Shown here piece by piece: positions 1 through 8,721 of a stretch of DNA of 64,000 nt. This stretch comes from Methylocystis rosea (lineage in GTDB: Bacteria; Pseudomonadota; Alphaproteobacteria; Rhizobiales; Beijerinckiaceae). The notes below the pieces were generated by a model, which was not told where the DNA came from, did no database searches, and saw nothing but the letters and a program-made list of their open reading frames with translations. The position numbers were made by a program, and so were the translations under genes. Location: assembly GCF_003855495.1 (NCBI RefSeq), contig NZ_CP034086.1:2579501-2643500 (forward strand). Reading direction: 5' to 3'. Within the stretch, counting starts at the first letter, position 1; each line of letters starts with the position of its first letter.

Positions 1-383
1 GCCGAGAGTCCGGCGCCGATGGGCAGATTTCCGTCGAGGACGAGATCCGCGCCGCTCAGCTTGTAACCGGCGCGCTCAAGAAAAATCGCCACGCCACGCA
101 CATAATCGGTCCAATCGCCGCGCGGCTGTGCGTTCGCATCATCGAGATCGAATTCGACGACTTCGTCCATAATCAGCGAGCGTATGCGCAAGCGCCGGTC
201 GGCGCGCGGCGCGATCGCGGCCCAGATCGAGAGGTCAAGCGCCGCCGGCATGACGAAGCCGTCGTTGTAATCGGTATGCTCGCCGATCAGATTGATGCGG
301 CCCGGCGCCCGAAAAAGGCGCGGCTCGCGCTCGAAACTCTGGCGGAAGGCGGCAATCAGATCTTGCTCGATCCTCGACTCCAT
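1..383 (-). CDS. galK: Galactokinase, N-terminal part (cut by left window edge)
   Basis: Galactokinase phosphorylates alpha-D-galactose to galactose-1-phosphate, the first committed Leloir step. Reading the minus strand from the ATG at 383-381 gives a protein starting MESRIEQDLIAAF, followed by the GHMP-family substrate motif GRINLIGEHTDYNDGFVMP near residues 29-47. That motif is diagnostic of galactokinase. Only about 127 residues are inside the window; the frame stays open to position 1, so the ATP-binding and C-terminal parts lie outside. A GTG nine bases upstream (392-390) is an alternative start. It is divergent from the beta-galactosidase at 467, with about 80 bp between, which suggests shared control of a lactose/galactoside pathway. 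Family assignment is firm; the start is less certain. Confidence 0.9.
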   Translation of the reverse strand, partial: MESRIEQDLIAAFRQSFEREPRLFRAPGRINLIGEHTDYNDGFVMPAALDLSIWAAIAPRADRRLRIRSLIMDEVVEFDLDDANAQPRGDWTDYVRGVAIFLERAGYKLSGADLVLDGNLPIGAGLS

Positions 384-466
384 TCCGGCCACAATCCCAT
401 TGTCATCAAATCGTCAAGGCGACGCCGCATCGGATCGGCGGTAGGGGATCAAATGATAGTCCGCGC

Positions 467-2425
467 ATGACACGTCAACGGCTTGGCGTTTGCTATTATC
501 CTGAACATTGGCCTCAGTCACGCTGGAGCGAAGACGCGGCCATGATGAAGGAGATAGGTCTCTCCTTCGTGCGGATTGGCGAATTCGCCTGGTCGCGGCT
601 GGAGCCGAGCGAGGGCGCCTATCGTTTCGAGTGGCTAAGCCACGCCGTGGATACGCTGGATCGCGCCGGCCTCAAGGTCGTGCTTGGCACGCCAACGGCG
701 ACGCCGCCGAAATGGCTCGTCGATAAGATGCCGGAGATGGCGGCGTTCGACGCCAATGGGCGACCGCGCAAATTCGGTTCGCGCCGGCATTACTGCTTCA
801 GCCACGAAGGCTACGCTCAAGAATGCGAGCGCATCGTCGAGCATCTGGCGCGAGCTTTCGGCGGGCATCCCGCCGTAGCGGCGTGGCAGACCGACAATGA
901 GTATGGCTGCCACGACACGGTGCTCAGCTATTCGCCGGCCGCTCTGCAGGCGTTTCGGCGTTGGTGCGAGGCTAAATATCGCTCGATCGAGGCACTGAAC
1001 GAAGCCTGGGGCAATGTCTTCTGGTCGATGGAATATCGATGCTTCGACGAGATCGAGCTGCCGAACCTAACCGTCACCGAAGCCAATCCATCGCATCTGA
1101 TGGATTTTCAGCGCTTCTCGTCGGATCAGGTCGTCGCCTTCAATCGGCGCCAAGCCCAGGTCATCCGACGTCATGCGCCCGGTGCGACGATCCTGCATAA
1201 TTTCATGGGCGCATTCGCCGACTTTGATCACTATGCGCTCTCAGACGATCTCGACGTCGCCGCGTGGGACAGCTACCCGCTCGGCTTTCTCGAACGCTCC
1301 TCTCACGACGACGCCTTCAAGCTGCGCTACATGCGCGTCGGCGATCCAGACTTTCAAGCCTTTCATCACGATCTCTACCGCGCCTGCGGGCGCGGCCGAT
1401 GGCAGGTGATGGAGCAGCAGCCCGGCGCCGTGAACTGGGCGCCATGGAATCCGGCCCCCGCGAAAGGCGCCGTACGGCTCTGGACCTTCGAGGCCTTCGC
1501 CGCCGGCGCCGAGACAGTGAGTTATTTTCGATGGCGGCAGGCGCCTTTCGCGCAAGAGCAGATGCATGAAGCGCTGCTGCTGCCAAACGCCGCACCGAAC
1601 GAAGCCTCTAACACAGTCGCGCGCATGTCTGAGGAGCTCGCCATGCTCGATGCGCGCGTCGAAACAGCGCGCGCAGAGGTGGCGCTGGTCTTCGATTATG
1701 AAAGCGCCTGGGCGTGGCGCATCGAGCCGCAAGGCCAGGACTTCGCCTATTTCGATCTTGTCATGTGCTTCTATCGGGCGCTGCGGCGCGCGGGGCTTTC
1801 TGTCGACGTCGTTCCGCCGACCGCGGCGGAGGTCGCCGAACGCAGGCTGATCATCGCGCCCGCGCTTTTTGCGCCGTCTGAGAACTTCGCAGAGGCGCTG
1901 GCGAAAAGCGGCGCGACGATCCTGCTTGGTCCGCGCACGGGATCGAAGACGGCGGATTTTCAGATACCGGCGGATCTCCCTCCCGGAGTTTTGCGACGCG
2001 TGATCGACATTCGCGTCAGACGAGTCGAGAGCCTTCGGCCCGGCGCACGGATTACGCTTTCTGGACATGGCGCTTTCGTGCGGTGGCGCGAATTCTTGGC
2101 CCTCGGCGAGAGCGTCGCGCCCGAGTTCACATCGGAAGACGGCCAAACTGCGCTCGCGCGAGCCGACAACGTCTTTTATCTCGCCGGTTGGCCGGACGAA
2201 GAATTGCTGACGAACCTGCTGCGCCATGTTGTTCATGTCGCCGGCGTATCGACGCTCGATCTTCCAGAAGATATCCGCGTCCGCGACAATGGGGCGATGC
2301 GTTATATTTTCAATTACGGCGCGTCAACGACGGATATTTCGGCGCTGGTCGGCGAAGAGACTCTCTTGATCGGCGAGCGCCTTCTCGTACCCTGCGGCGT
2401 CGCGGCCTTCAGGCGTCGCGACTGA
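467..2425 (+). CDS. GH42 family beta-galactosidase
   Basis: This cytoplasmic glycoside hydrolase of family 42 should cleave terminal beta-D-galactosides; no signal peptide is visible. The 652-residue length fits GH42. The N-terminus GVCYYPEHWP is the family hallmark start of the TIM barrel. The proton donor is Glu145 in QTDNEYGCHD and the nucleophile is Glu316 in QVMEQQPGAVNW. A trimerisation-type domain (about residues 400-590) and a short beta domain follow. The product, galactose, is the substrate of the divergently encoded galactokinase, so the two genes make a small galactoside-use module. No transporter for the sugar is seen in the window. Substrate specificity (lactose, plant or microbial galactan) cannot be read from sequence. 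Confidence 0.93.
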   Translation: MTRQRLGVCYYPEHWPQSRWSEDAAMMKEIGLSFVRIGEFAWSRLEPSEGAYRFEWLSHAVDTLDRAGLKVVLGTPTATPPKWLVDKMPEMAAFDANGRPRKFGSRRHYCFSHEGYAQECERIVEHLARAFGGHPAVAAWQTDNEYGCHDTVLSYSPAALQAFRRWCEAKYRSIEALNEAWGNVFWSMEYRCFDEIELPNLTVTEANPSHLMDFQRFSSDQVVAFNRRQAQVIRRHAPGATILHNFMGAFADFDHYALSDDLDVAAWDSYPLGFLERSSHDDAFKLRYMRVGDPDFQAFHHDLYRACGRGRWQVMEQQPGAVNWAPWNPAPAKGAVRLWTFEAFAAGAETVSYFRWRQAPFAQEQMHEALLLPNAAPNEASNTVARMSEELAMLDARVETARAEVALVFDYESAWAWRIEPQGQDFAYFDLVMCFYRALRRAGLSVDVVPPTAAEVAERRLIIAPALFAPSENFAEALAKSGATILLGPRTGSKTADFQIPADLPPGVLRRVIDIRVRRVESLRPGARITLSGHGAFVRWREFLALGESVAPEFTSEDGQTALARADNVFYLAGWPDEELLTNLLRHVVHVAGVSTLDLPEDIRVRDNGAMRYIFNYGASTTDISALVGEETLLIGERLLVPCGVAAFRRRD

Positions 2426-2451
2426 CCGCCGCACGCTTTTAAACGCGCGGC

Positions 2452-3474
2452 TCAGAACACCAGCCAAGAAGCGACGACAAAATAGGTCAAGAGGGAAAAC
2501 GTGTCTTGCACCACGGTCGCGACCGGGCCGGAGCCGAGCGCTGCGTCATAGCCGAGCCGCGCGAAAATCCAGGGCATTAGAAATCCGAACGTCGTTGCGA
2601 TGGTGCTCGCGACCGCCAGCGAAATTCCGACGGTCGCGGCGAGGCCGACGCTTGAAAAGAAGAACCAGACGATCGGGAAAGCGAGACCGCCGAGCATCGC
2701 GCCGAGCAGCGCCCCGGTGCCCAGCTCCCCGGCGAAAAGCGGCAGCAGCGCAGAATCCGTCAGGGACATGCCGCGGATGACCACGACTTCCGACTGTGTG
2801 CCGACCGAATCCGCGAGATAAACGATCGCAGGGATAAAGAAGGCGACGGCGATATGCGCGCTGAGCGCGGTTTCGAAGCGCGACATCATGGCGGTCGCCG
2901 CGGCGCTGCCGGCCATGCCGACGAGCAGCCAGGGCAATCGATAAAGCGCACGACGGTGCGGCGCGGCCGTCAACGCGTCTCTTGCAGCCTCCGACTTGCC
3001 GAGGATGCCCACCATGTGATGCAGATCCTCAAGATGCTCGTCGCGCAGGATGGTCATGAGCGCGCGCGCCGGCACGGCGCCGAGAAATCTTCCTTCGGCG
3101 TCGCAGACGGCCAAGATCGACAGGCCCGAGTGAATGGCGACGCTGGCCGCAGCTTCGCGATCCGCGCCGAGCGGGACGCTGTAGGCGTCGGCCGTTCGCG
3201 CAATGTCATGCAGCGGCGTCGACTCCGGCGCGCCAAGCAGATCGCGTATGGCGACGACGCCAATCAGGCGACCGTCTTCGGCAAGCACGAAAACATGCGA
3301 GGCGTCGTCGAAGCGCTGGCCGATCAACCGCCCCCGCGCCTCGCCGGCGCTTTCCCGCGAGCGGGCCACTGGCACGGACGTCACGAGATAGCGCGCCACG
3401 GTCTGGCCGTTCGTCTCCACTGGAGGCAGGCGGTCTAGCGTCGAGATACGGGGCATTGCGGTCATGGCTTCCAT
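2452..3474 (-). CDS. mgtE: MgtE-family magnesium transporter, short form
   Basis: A Mg2+ channel/transporter of the inner membrane. Residues about 30-145 form a tandem CBS pair; the C-terminal half (about 175-340) is the five-helix MgtE membrane domain, with PAIVYLADSVGTQSE in the second helix region and GSGPVATVVQDTFSLLTYF carrying the conserved pore aspartate. At about 340 residues it is shorter than typical MgtE (about 450) because the N-terminal Mg2+-sensing superhelical domain is absent, so gating by cytoplasmic Mg2+ may differ. I chose the ATG at 3474; the longer reading starts with TTG at 3507. It is divergent from the small genes at 3685 and lies in a cluster of cation-related genes. 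Confidence 0.88.
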   Translation of the reverse strand: MEAMTAMPRISTLDRLPPVETNGQTVARYLVTSVPVARSRESAGEARGRLIGQRFDDASHVFVLAEDGRLIGVVAIRDLLGAPESTPLHDIARTADAYSVPLGADREAAASVAIHSGLSILAVCDAEGRFLGAVPARALMTILRDEHLEDLHHMVGILGKSEAARDALTAAPHRRALYRLPWLLVGMAGSAAATAMMSRFETALSAHIAVAFFIPAIVYLADSVGTQSEVVVIRGMSLTDSALLPLFAGELGTGALLGAMLGGLAFPIVWFFFSSVGLAATVGISLAVASTIATTFGFLMPWIFARLGYDAALGSGPVATVVQDTFSLLTYFVVASWLVF

Positions 3475-3684
3475 GATGTTCTGAGAAACGAGCGGCGTCC
3501 GGGCCAATTGAGCAGCGGGCAGCGCAGATCATAGGAACGCGCCACGTTACAATTATGTGACGGCGTCCGCGCGCTCTTTTCGCGAGCGCGTCGATTGTTG
3601 CATGATAGGATGTCTTGATAGAATTTCCTCGCCGTCTTCGCTTGGCCCTGGTGGCCCGTAGCGAATCGGACCGGAGTCGAAGTG

Positions 3685-4065
3685 ATGAAACCCTTTGGAT
3701 TTGCGTTGGGCGCGTTGACGGGCGCCGCCGCCGTTTTGCTCCTGAACCGTCAGGGAACGCAGCGCGTGCGCCCGGTCGCCAAGGCGGCGATGAAAGCCGC
3801 GGTGATGGCCTATCACGAAGCGCGCGTGCAGGGCGCCGAACTCGCCGAAGCCGCCGAAGATCTCTTCGCCGAAGCCAAGGCCGAGGCCGTAGCCGATATT
3901 TTCGCTGCGGCGATGGCCGCCGCGCAGACGAAGGCTGCGCAAGCCAGAACCGAAACAAAGACCGAAACCAAGCCCGAAACCAAGCCCGAAGCGACGTCAA
4001 AGCCCGAGAGCGCGACGCCAGCAGGCGAGGCTCACGCGTCGCGAGCCGCAAGCGAGAGCGCGTAA
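3685..4065 (+). CDS. Small DUF5132-like protein with K/E/T repeat tail
   Basis: A 126-residue protein of unknown function. The N-terminus (about residues 3-22) is a single hydrophobic segment, the middle is an alanine/glutamate-rich helix, and the tail holds a repeated TETK/PETK unit encoded by a 12-bp tandem repeat (about 3949-3993). The layout (one membrane segment, then an amphipathic helix with K.A.KA) resembles DUF5132/YtxH-type proteins often found beside HMA-domain proteins and P-type ATPases; this link is family memory, not a search result. GTG at 3682 is one codon upstream, but ATG 3685 has GGAG nine bases before it. Its stop (4063-4065) abuts the next ATG, so the two genes are co-translated. 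Confidence 0.6.
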   Translation: MKPFGFALGALTGAAAVLLLNRQGTQRVRPVAKAAMKAAVMAYHEARVQGAELAEAAEDLFAEAKAEAVADIFAAAMAAAQTKAAQARTETKTETKPETKPEATSKPESATPAGEAHASRAASESA

Positions 4066-4509
4066 ATGAATGACGCAATCCTGCCACTCGCGCAGGTGGC
4101 CCACGCCATGCCCGGCCGCGCGCGGCTGCGCGTCGCCGACCGCCGCGGCGACGCCGCTTATTTCGCTTCGGTCTCCAAGGGCCTTTCGGCGATCGCCGGC
4201 GTTCGCAACGTCGAAGTGGCGCCAATGACGGGCAGCGTGCTCATTCAGCACAGCGGACCTTTGGCGCGCATCGGCGTCGCGGCGCAGGAGGCGCGGCTCT
4301 TTGTCGTCGGCGAAGCGCCTCACGCCGCGCGCGCGGCGCCAGCAGTCTCGATCGACCCGAAAGCCGTCGCGGCGCTCGCGCTCTTTGCCGCCGCGCTGTG
4401 GCAAATGTCGAAGGAAAGCGTTTTGCCGCCGGCGATCACCCTGCTGTGGTACGCGAGCCGACTGGGCGGCGTCTGGTCGCTGGATGGCGACGGCGGGAAT
4501 GGCGATTAG
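4066..4509 (+). CDS. HMA-like (heavy-metal-associated type) domain protein
   Basis: A 147-residue protein. The N-terminal third contains AHAMPGRARLRV and then GLSAIAGVRNVEVAPMTGSVLI, the pattern of the HMA_2-type ferredoxin-like fold (PGR-R-R followed by a strand-turn-strand around GV). The CxxC metal site of classical HMA domains is absent. A hydrophobic stretch follows near residues 115-136, so it may be membrane-anchored. It starts immediately after the stop of the previous gene and converges on the metK-like gene (3 bp between stops). The P-type ATPase of that opposing operon carries a similar N-terminal domain, which suggests that all of these genes act in one cation-handling function. 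Substrate unknown. Confidence 0.62.
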   Translation: MNDAILPLAQVAHAMPGRARLRVADRRGDAAYFASVSKGLSAIAGVRNVEVAPMTGSVLIQHSGPLARIGVAAQEARLFVVGEAPHAARAAPAVSIDPKAVAALALFAAALWQMSKESVLPPAITLLWYASRLGGVWSLDGDGGNGD

Positions 4510-4511
4510 TC

Positions 4512-5693
4512 CTAGCCCCTAAGCGCCTCAGCGACGTCGGTCGCTTCCCACGGGAGATCGAGATCGGCGCGGCCAAAATGTCCGTAGGTCGCCAGCGGCA
4601 GATAGAAGCCTGCCGGGCCGCACATCTGGGGCGCGGTGCGCAAGCCGAAGCGGCGGACGATCGAGCCAGGCCGGAAATCAAGGAGCGCGGTGAGGCGTCT
4701 GGCGATTTTCTCATCCGCAAGATGGCCCGTGCCGAAGGTCTCAACCGAGAGACTGATGGGCTCCGCCCGCCCCGCCGCGTACGCCAGGTGGACTTCGCAA
4801 CGCTCGGCAAGGCCCGCCGCGACGATGTTCTTGGCGGCGTGCCGCGCGGCGTAAGCGCCGGCGCGTTCGATGCGCGAAGGGTCCTTGCCTGACAGCGCGG
4901 AGCCGCTCTGGCGCGCGATCTCGCCATAAGTATCGATCCCGTTCTTGCGCCCGGTCAGGCCGGCGTGGCGCGCCGGTCCGCCGATTTCAAAGGGTTCGCC
5001 GGCGTTGATGTGAACCGTCGTGTGAGCGTCGGGGCTCATGTCGCCCGCGGAAAGCGCATCAAGCGCGATCGCGCGCAGCCGGTCGAAACTGGCGTCGTCG
5101 ATCGTCGCGCCGTCAAAGGCGACGGTCAGCGAAACCCCATAAATACGCGCGGGACGACCGCCGCGAAATTCGACGGAGACTTGCGTCTTGGCGTCCGGCG
5201 AGAGCGACGAGAATCCGTCGCGCCGAGCGGCGTCGAGGGCGCGGGCGACCTTATGCGCGAGGCTGATCGGCGCCGGCATGAATTCAGGCGTATCGCGACA
5301 GGCGTAGCCGAAAACATTGGCCTGCTCGCGCGCCACCCGCCTGCCGACGGCTGCATCATCATCCAGTTCCGCTAAAGGCGGCTCGCGCGCCTCGAGCGGC
5401 AATTCCACGAAGCTCGTCAGAATCGAGCAGTTGCGCGCGTCGAAGCTCCCAGCGGCGTAACCGGCCTCCTGCATGACCGCGCGCGCGAGCGCCGGCAAAT
5501 CGACGAGCGCGTCGGCGGCGTATCGCGCGGCGAGAAAGACGACGCCCGTCGCCAGGGCGCATTCCACAGTTGCGCGCGCGCGATCGTCTTCACGCAGCAG
5601 CGCATCGATGGCCGCATCGCTGATCTGATCGCAGAGCTTGTCGGGGTGCCCCGGAGTCACCGACTCCGACGTGAAGATCATGTCAGGCGACAT
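4512..5693 (-). CDS. Divergent S-adenosylmethionine synthetase (MetK-like)
   Basis: This 393-residue protein is clearly of the methionine adenosyltransferase family: FTSESVTPGHPDKLCDQISDA near residues 7-27, DAKTQV near 167, GPARHAGLTGRKNGIDTYG, SGKDPSRIERAGAYAARHAAKNIVAAGL, and the C-terminal YGHFGR. Most catalytic histidine, lysine and aspartate positions are kept, so SAM synthesis from methionine and ATP is likely. It departs from housekeeping MetK in the active-site loop: the GAGDQGLMFGYA segment reads AREQANVFGYA (residues 121-131), losing the glycines and replacing Asp by Glu. The start overlaps the end of the P-type ATPase by 11 bp, so the two are translationally coupled. It is probably a second, specialised paralogue; the housekeeping copy is not in this window. 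Confidence 0.85.
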   Translation of the reverse strand: MSPDMIFTSESVTPGHPDKLCDQISDAAIDALLREDDRARATVECALATGVVFLAARYAADALVDLPALARAVMQEAGYAAGSFDARNCSILTSFVELPLEAREPPLAELDDDAAVGRRVAREQANVFGYACRDTPEFMPAPISLAHKVARALDAARRDGFSSLSPDAKTQVSVEFRGGRPARIYGVSLTVAFDGATIDDASFDRLRAIALDALSAGDMSPDAHTTVHINAGEPFEIGGPARHAGLTGRKNGIDTYGEIARQSGSALSGKDPSRIERAGAYAARHAAKNIVAAGLAERCEVHLAYAAGRAEPISLSVETFGTGHLADEKIARRLTALLDFRPGSIVRRFGLRTAPQMCGPAGFYLPLATYGHFGRADLDLPWEATDVAEALRG

Positions 5694-8600
5694 GGCTTTC
5701 TCCGTTGCCGCGCGGCGGCGTCTCTTCGCGATCGGCGATTCTGCCGATGATATCGTTGGCGAGCGAACTGCCGAGCGCGATGGCGCCGATCCGCAACAGG
5801 TCGCCGGCGCCGAGCGGCGACAGGCCGAGAAGGCGCCGGGTCAACGGAAAGAGTTGCACGCCCGCCTGCAGCAGCAGGGTCGCGCCGACGGCGCCATAGA
5901 GCGTCGAATTGGGCGGCCTGCCGACCTCGGAGCTTAATCCGCGTAACTCCGAACGACAGGCCAGACTGTGGAGCAACTGGCCGCAGGTGAGGCCGTGAAA
6001 GGTGACGGCGCCAGCGCGCGCGCCGCCGGCGCCGCCGCCGAGGCTGAAATAACCGATCAGCGCCGCGACGCCCATCACCGACCCCTCGCGAAGAATGCGC
6101 CGGAAATCGGAGGCGGCGAGTATGGGCGCTTTCGGATCATGCGGCGGCCTGTCGAGCACGTCGGGCTCCGGCGGCTCAAGTCCCAGCGCGATCGCCGGCA
6201 GCGCGTCGGTCGCCAGATTGAGCCAGAGCAGCTGCATCGGCGTCAACGGCTCGCCCCCGACAAGGGCGGCGCCGAGCATGGCGATCGTTTCGGATGCGTT
6301 GGTCGAAACGAGATAGCGCAGGACCTTGCGAATATTCGCATAGGTGGCGCGGCCGAGTCGTATGGCCTCGACGACGCCGTCCATGTCGTCGGTCGCGAGC
6401 ACGATGTCGGCGACCTGCCGGGCGACGTCGGCGCCTTCGCCGCCCATCGCGATTCCGACGTCCGCCGCGCGCAAGGCGGGGCCGTCGTTGACGCCGTCGC
6501 CGGTCATCGCCACGATATGGCCGTGGCCTTGCAGCGCCTTGACGATATTGAGCTTGTCGACGGGGCTGACGCGCGCGAAGACATGCGGCTGCCTCGCCAG
6601 CGCCTCGAGCATCTCGGGCTGCATCTTCGCCATCTGCCCGGCTTCGAGCACGCGCAGCTCGCCGCCGTGATTGAGATCGAGGCGCCGCGCGATGGCGAAG
6701 GCGGTCGCGCTTTGATCGCCGGTGATCATCACCGTGCGCACGCCGGCGCGATGCAGCTGCTTGAGCGCCGGGCCGACGCTGGCGCGAATCGGATTTGCGA
6801 TGCCGGCAAGGCCGAGCCACACGAGATCATGCTCGTCACGGGGATCGCCGCCGGCTTCGCCGACCGCGACGCCGAGAACGCGCAGCGCGTCGCCGGCCAT
6901 GCGCTCATTGGCCTTGAGAATGGCGGTCCGCGCCGGGCCGTCGAGCGGCGCGGCGCCATCGGCCGTGCTGCGGGCCGCGCAACGCGCCAGCACCTCGACC
7001 GGATCGCCTTTGACGCAGAGCACGCGCGCGCCGCCGGTCGCTTCGTGGAGCGTGCTCATGCGCTTGCGGCCCTCGCCGCGCGCCACGCAGGTCGCCATAG
7101 GCGCAGATCGCCGCAGAGCGATGGGATCGACGCCCATGGCCACGCCCGCTTGCACCAATGCTGTTTCGGTCGGCGTGCCGTCGATTTCCCAACCTTTCGC
7201 CGCGGGCGCGACGGCGGCGTCGCTGCACAGCGTCGCGGCTTCGAAGAGGCGACGCGCAATAGCGATTGTCGCGGCGTCGGCATCGACGCCGTCGCGCAAC
7301 AGTCGGCCTTCCTGTAGCTCAAACGCGCCATCGTCGACGTGAACGCGAACCGCCGCCATGCGGTTTTCGGTGAGCGTGCCGGTTTTATCGAGTCCGATCG
7401 TCTCGATCGCGCCAAGCGTCTCCACGGCGTCGATCTTGCGCACCAGCACCTTGCGCTTGCGCATGTCCTGCACGCCCAAGGCGAGCGTCGTGGTCGCGAC
7501 GGCGGGCAGCCCTTCGGGGATGGCGGCCACGGCAAGCGAAATCGCGCTGCGCAAGGTCGGGATAAGCCCGTGGCCGCGCAGAAGGCCAAGAGCGAAGACG
7601 CACGCGCAAATGGCGCCATTGACGATGACAAGTTCGCGCTCGACGTCGCCCAGTTCGCGCTGAATCGGCGTTTGTGGCCGTTGTAGCGCGCCGAGCAACT
7701 GTTGCACGCGGCCAATCTCGGTCTGCGCGCCGATGGCGGTGATGATGGCTACGCCGGATCCGCCGGTCACCGCCGTGCCGCGAAACACCATATTGCGACG
7801 GTCGGAGACTCCCGTTTCCGGCGACAAAACAATCTTTGCGTCTTTCGGGGCCGGTTGCGCTTCGCCGGTCAGCGGCGATTCGTTCACGGTCAGATCGTCG
7901 CTGGCGATCAGTCGCGCGTCTGCCGGCACGAAGGCGCCGCGCTCGATCAGCAAAAGGTCGCCCGGCGCGAGATCGCGCGCGTCAATCCTCAGTCGCGCGC
8001 CGTCGCGGACGACGGCGGCGTCCGACAACTCCTCCGAGGCAAGGCCCGAAATCGTTCGGTCCGCCTGACGTTCGGTGGCCGCGGCGATGCCGGCGTTGAT
8101 CAGCACCACCGCAGCGATCATCACCGCGTCGGCGACGCCGCCGGTGGCCAGCGACACCACCGCCGATGCGCCGAGCAAAACAATCGGGAGACTGGTCAAC
8201 TGTTCCGCGAAAACGATCGCAGCCGAGCGCGGCTCTGCGCGGCGGAGCTCGTTGCGCCCCCATTTCCGCAGTCGCTCCGCCGCGTCTTCCGCCGTTAGGC
8301 CTCGATCGACATCCGTTTCCAACCGCGCCGCGAGCGCGTCCATCGCCTCGGCGTGAGCGGCGTTTTCCGGCGTTGGCGACGCGCCTTCGCCGACGTCGCA
8401 TGCCGGCTCTTCGGCGACCGCCGCTTCGAGCGCCTGCATCAGTCGCGCGCTCGTGAGAGGCTGCTGGAATTCGATGAGAGTCGAACCCGTCAATTCGCTG
8501 GAGCGAACGAAAAGGACGCCGGGTAGACGTCGAAGCCGCTTCTCGACGGCCCGCGCGAGCGCTGCGCGGCCGCGCAGCCCCATATGGCGGATCCGCGCGC

Positions 8601-8721
8601 GGCCGCAACAAGCATCATGAATAAGCTCGGCGCCAGATTGCGCACAGGACTCCACGCCGAAGCGACGTGAACCTACGGGCGCGTTCTCTGAGTTCGCTTC
8701 AGCCAGGATCATTGAGCACAT
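5683..8721 (-). CDS. P-type cation ATPase with N-terminal HMA-like domain
   Basis: An inner-membrane ATP-driven cation pump of 1012 residues. Seen in order: an HMA_2-like N-terminal domain (about residues 32-100, with GRARIR), an N-terminal cation-ATPase segment (about 125-165), actuator TGE (285-287), PEGLP in a membrane helix (402-406), the phosphorylation site DKTGTLT (Asp445), MITGDQ, TGDGVND, and the C-terminal helices with NLATDALPA. PEGLP is typical of type II (Ca2+-class) pumps, whereas HMA-like N-termini are usual in heavy-metal type IB pumps; no CPC motif is present. The ion is therefore uncertain. It is the first gene of an operon with the MetK-like protein (11-bp overlap). ATG 8721 is used; Met4 is equally possible. 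Confidence 0.9.
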   Translation of the reverse strand: MCSMILAEANSENAPVGSRRFGVESCAQSGAELIHDACCGRARIRHMGLRGRAALARAVEKRLRRLPGVLFVRSSELTGSTLIEFQQPLTSARLMQALEAAVAEEPACDVGEGASPTPENAAHAEAMDALAARLETDVDRGLTAEDAAERLRKWGRNELRRAEPRSAAIVFAEQLTSLPIVLLGASAVVSLATGGVADAVMIAAVVLINAGIAAATERQADRTISGLASEELSDAAVVRDGARLRIDARDLAPGDLLLIERGAFVPADARLIASDDLTVNESPLTGEAQPAPKDAKIVLSPETGVSDRRNMVFRGTAVTGGSGVAIITAIGAQTEIGRVQQLLGALQRPQTPIQRELGDVERELVIVNGAICACVFALGLLRGHGLIPTLRSAISLAVAAIPEGLPAVATTTLALGVQDMRKRKVLVRKIDAVETLGAIETIGLDKTGTLTENRMAAVRVHVDDGAFELQEGRLLRDGVDADAATIAIARRLFEAATLCSDAAVAPAAKGWEIDGTPTETALVQAGVAMGVDPIALRRSAPMATCVARGEGRKRMSTLHEATGGARVLCVKGDPVEVLARCAARSTADGAAPLDGPARTAILKANERMAGDALRVLGVAVGEAGGDPRDEHDLVWLGLAGIANPIRASVGPALKQLHRAGVRTVMITGDQSATAFAIARRLDLNHGGELRVLEAGQMAKMQPEMLEALARQPHVFARVSPVDKLNIVKALQGHGHIVAMTGDGVNDGPALRAADVGIAMGGEGADVARQVADIVLATDDMDGVVEAIRLGRATYANIRKVLRYLVSTNASETIAMLGAALVGGEPLTPMQLLWLNLATDALPAIALGLEPPEPDVLDRPPHDPKAPILAASDFRRILREGSVMGVAALIGYFSLGGGAGGARAGAVTFHGLTCGQLLHSLACRSELRGLSSEVGRPPNSTLYGAVGATLLLQAGVQLFPLTRRLLGLSPLGAGDLLRIGAIALGSSLANDIIGRIADREETPPRGNGESHVA

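Noticed and set aside
1241..2236. 331-residue minus-strand frame opposite the GH42 gene
   Set aside because: Antisense shadow of the beta-galactosidase; starts and stops have no relation to neighbours.
3949..3993. 12-bp tandem repeats considered as a CRISPR-like or regulatory array
   Set aside because: They are in-frame codon repeats encoding TETK/PETK in the DUF5132-like protein; no spacers.
5968..7317. 449-residue plus-strand frame opposite the P-type ATPase
   Set aside because: Antisense shadow of the pump gene.
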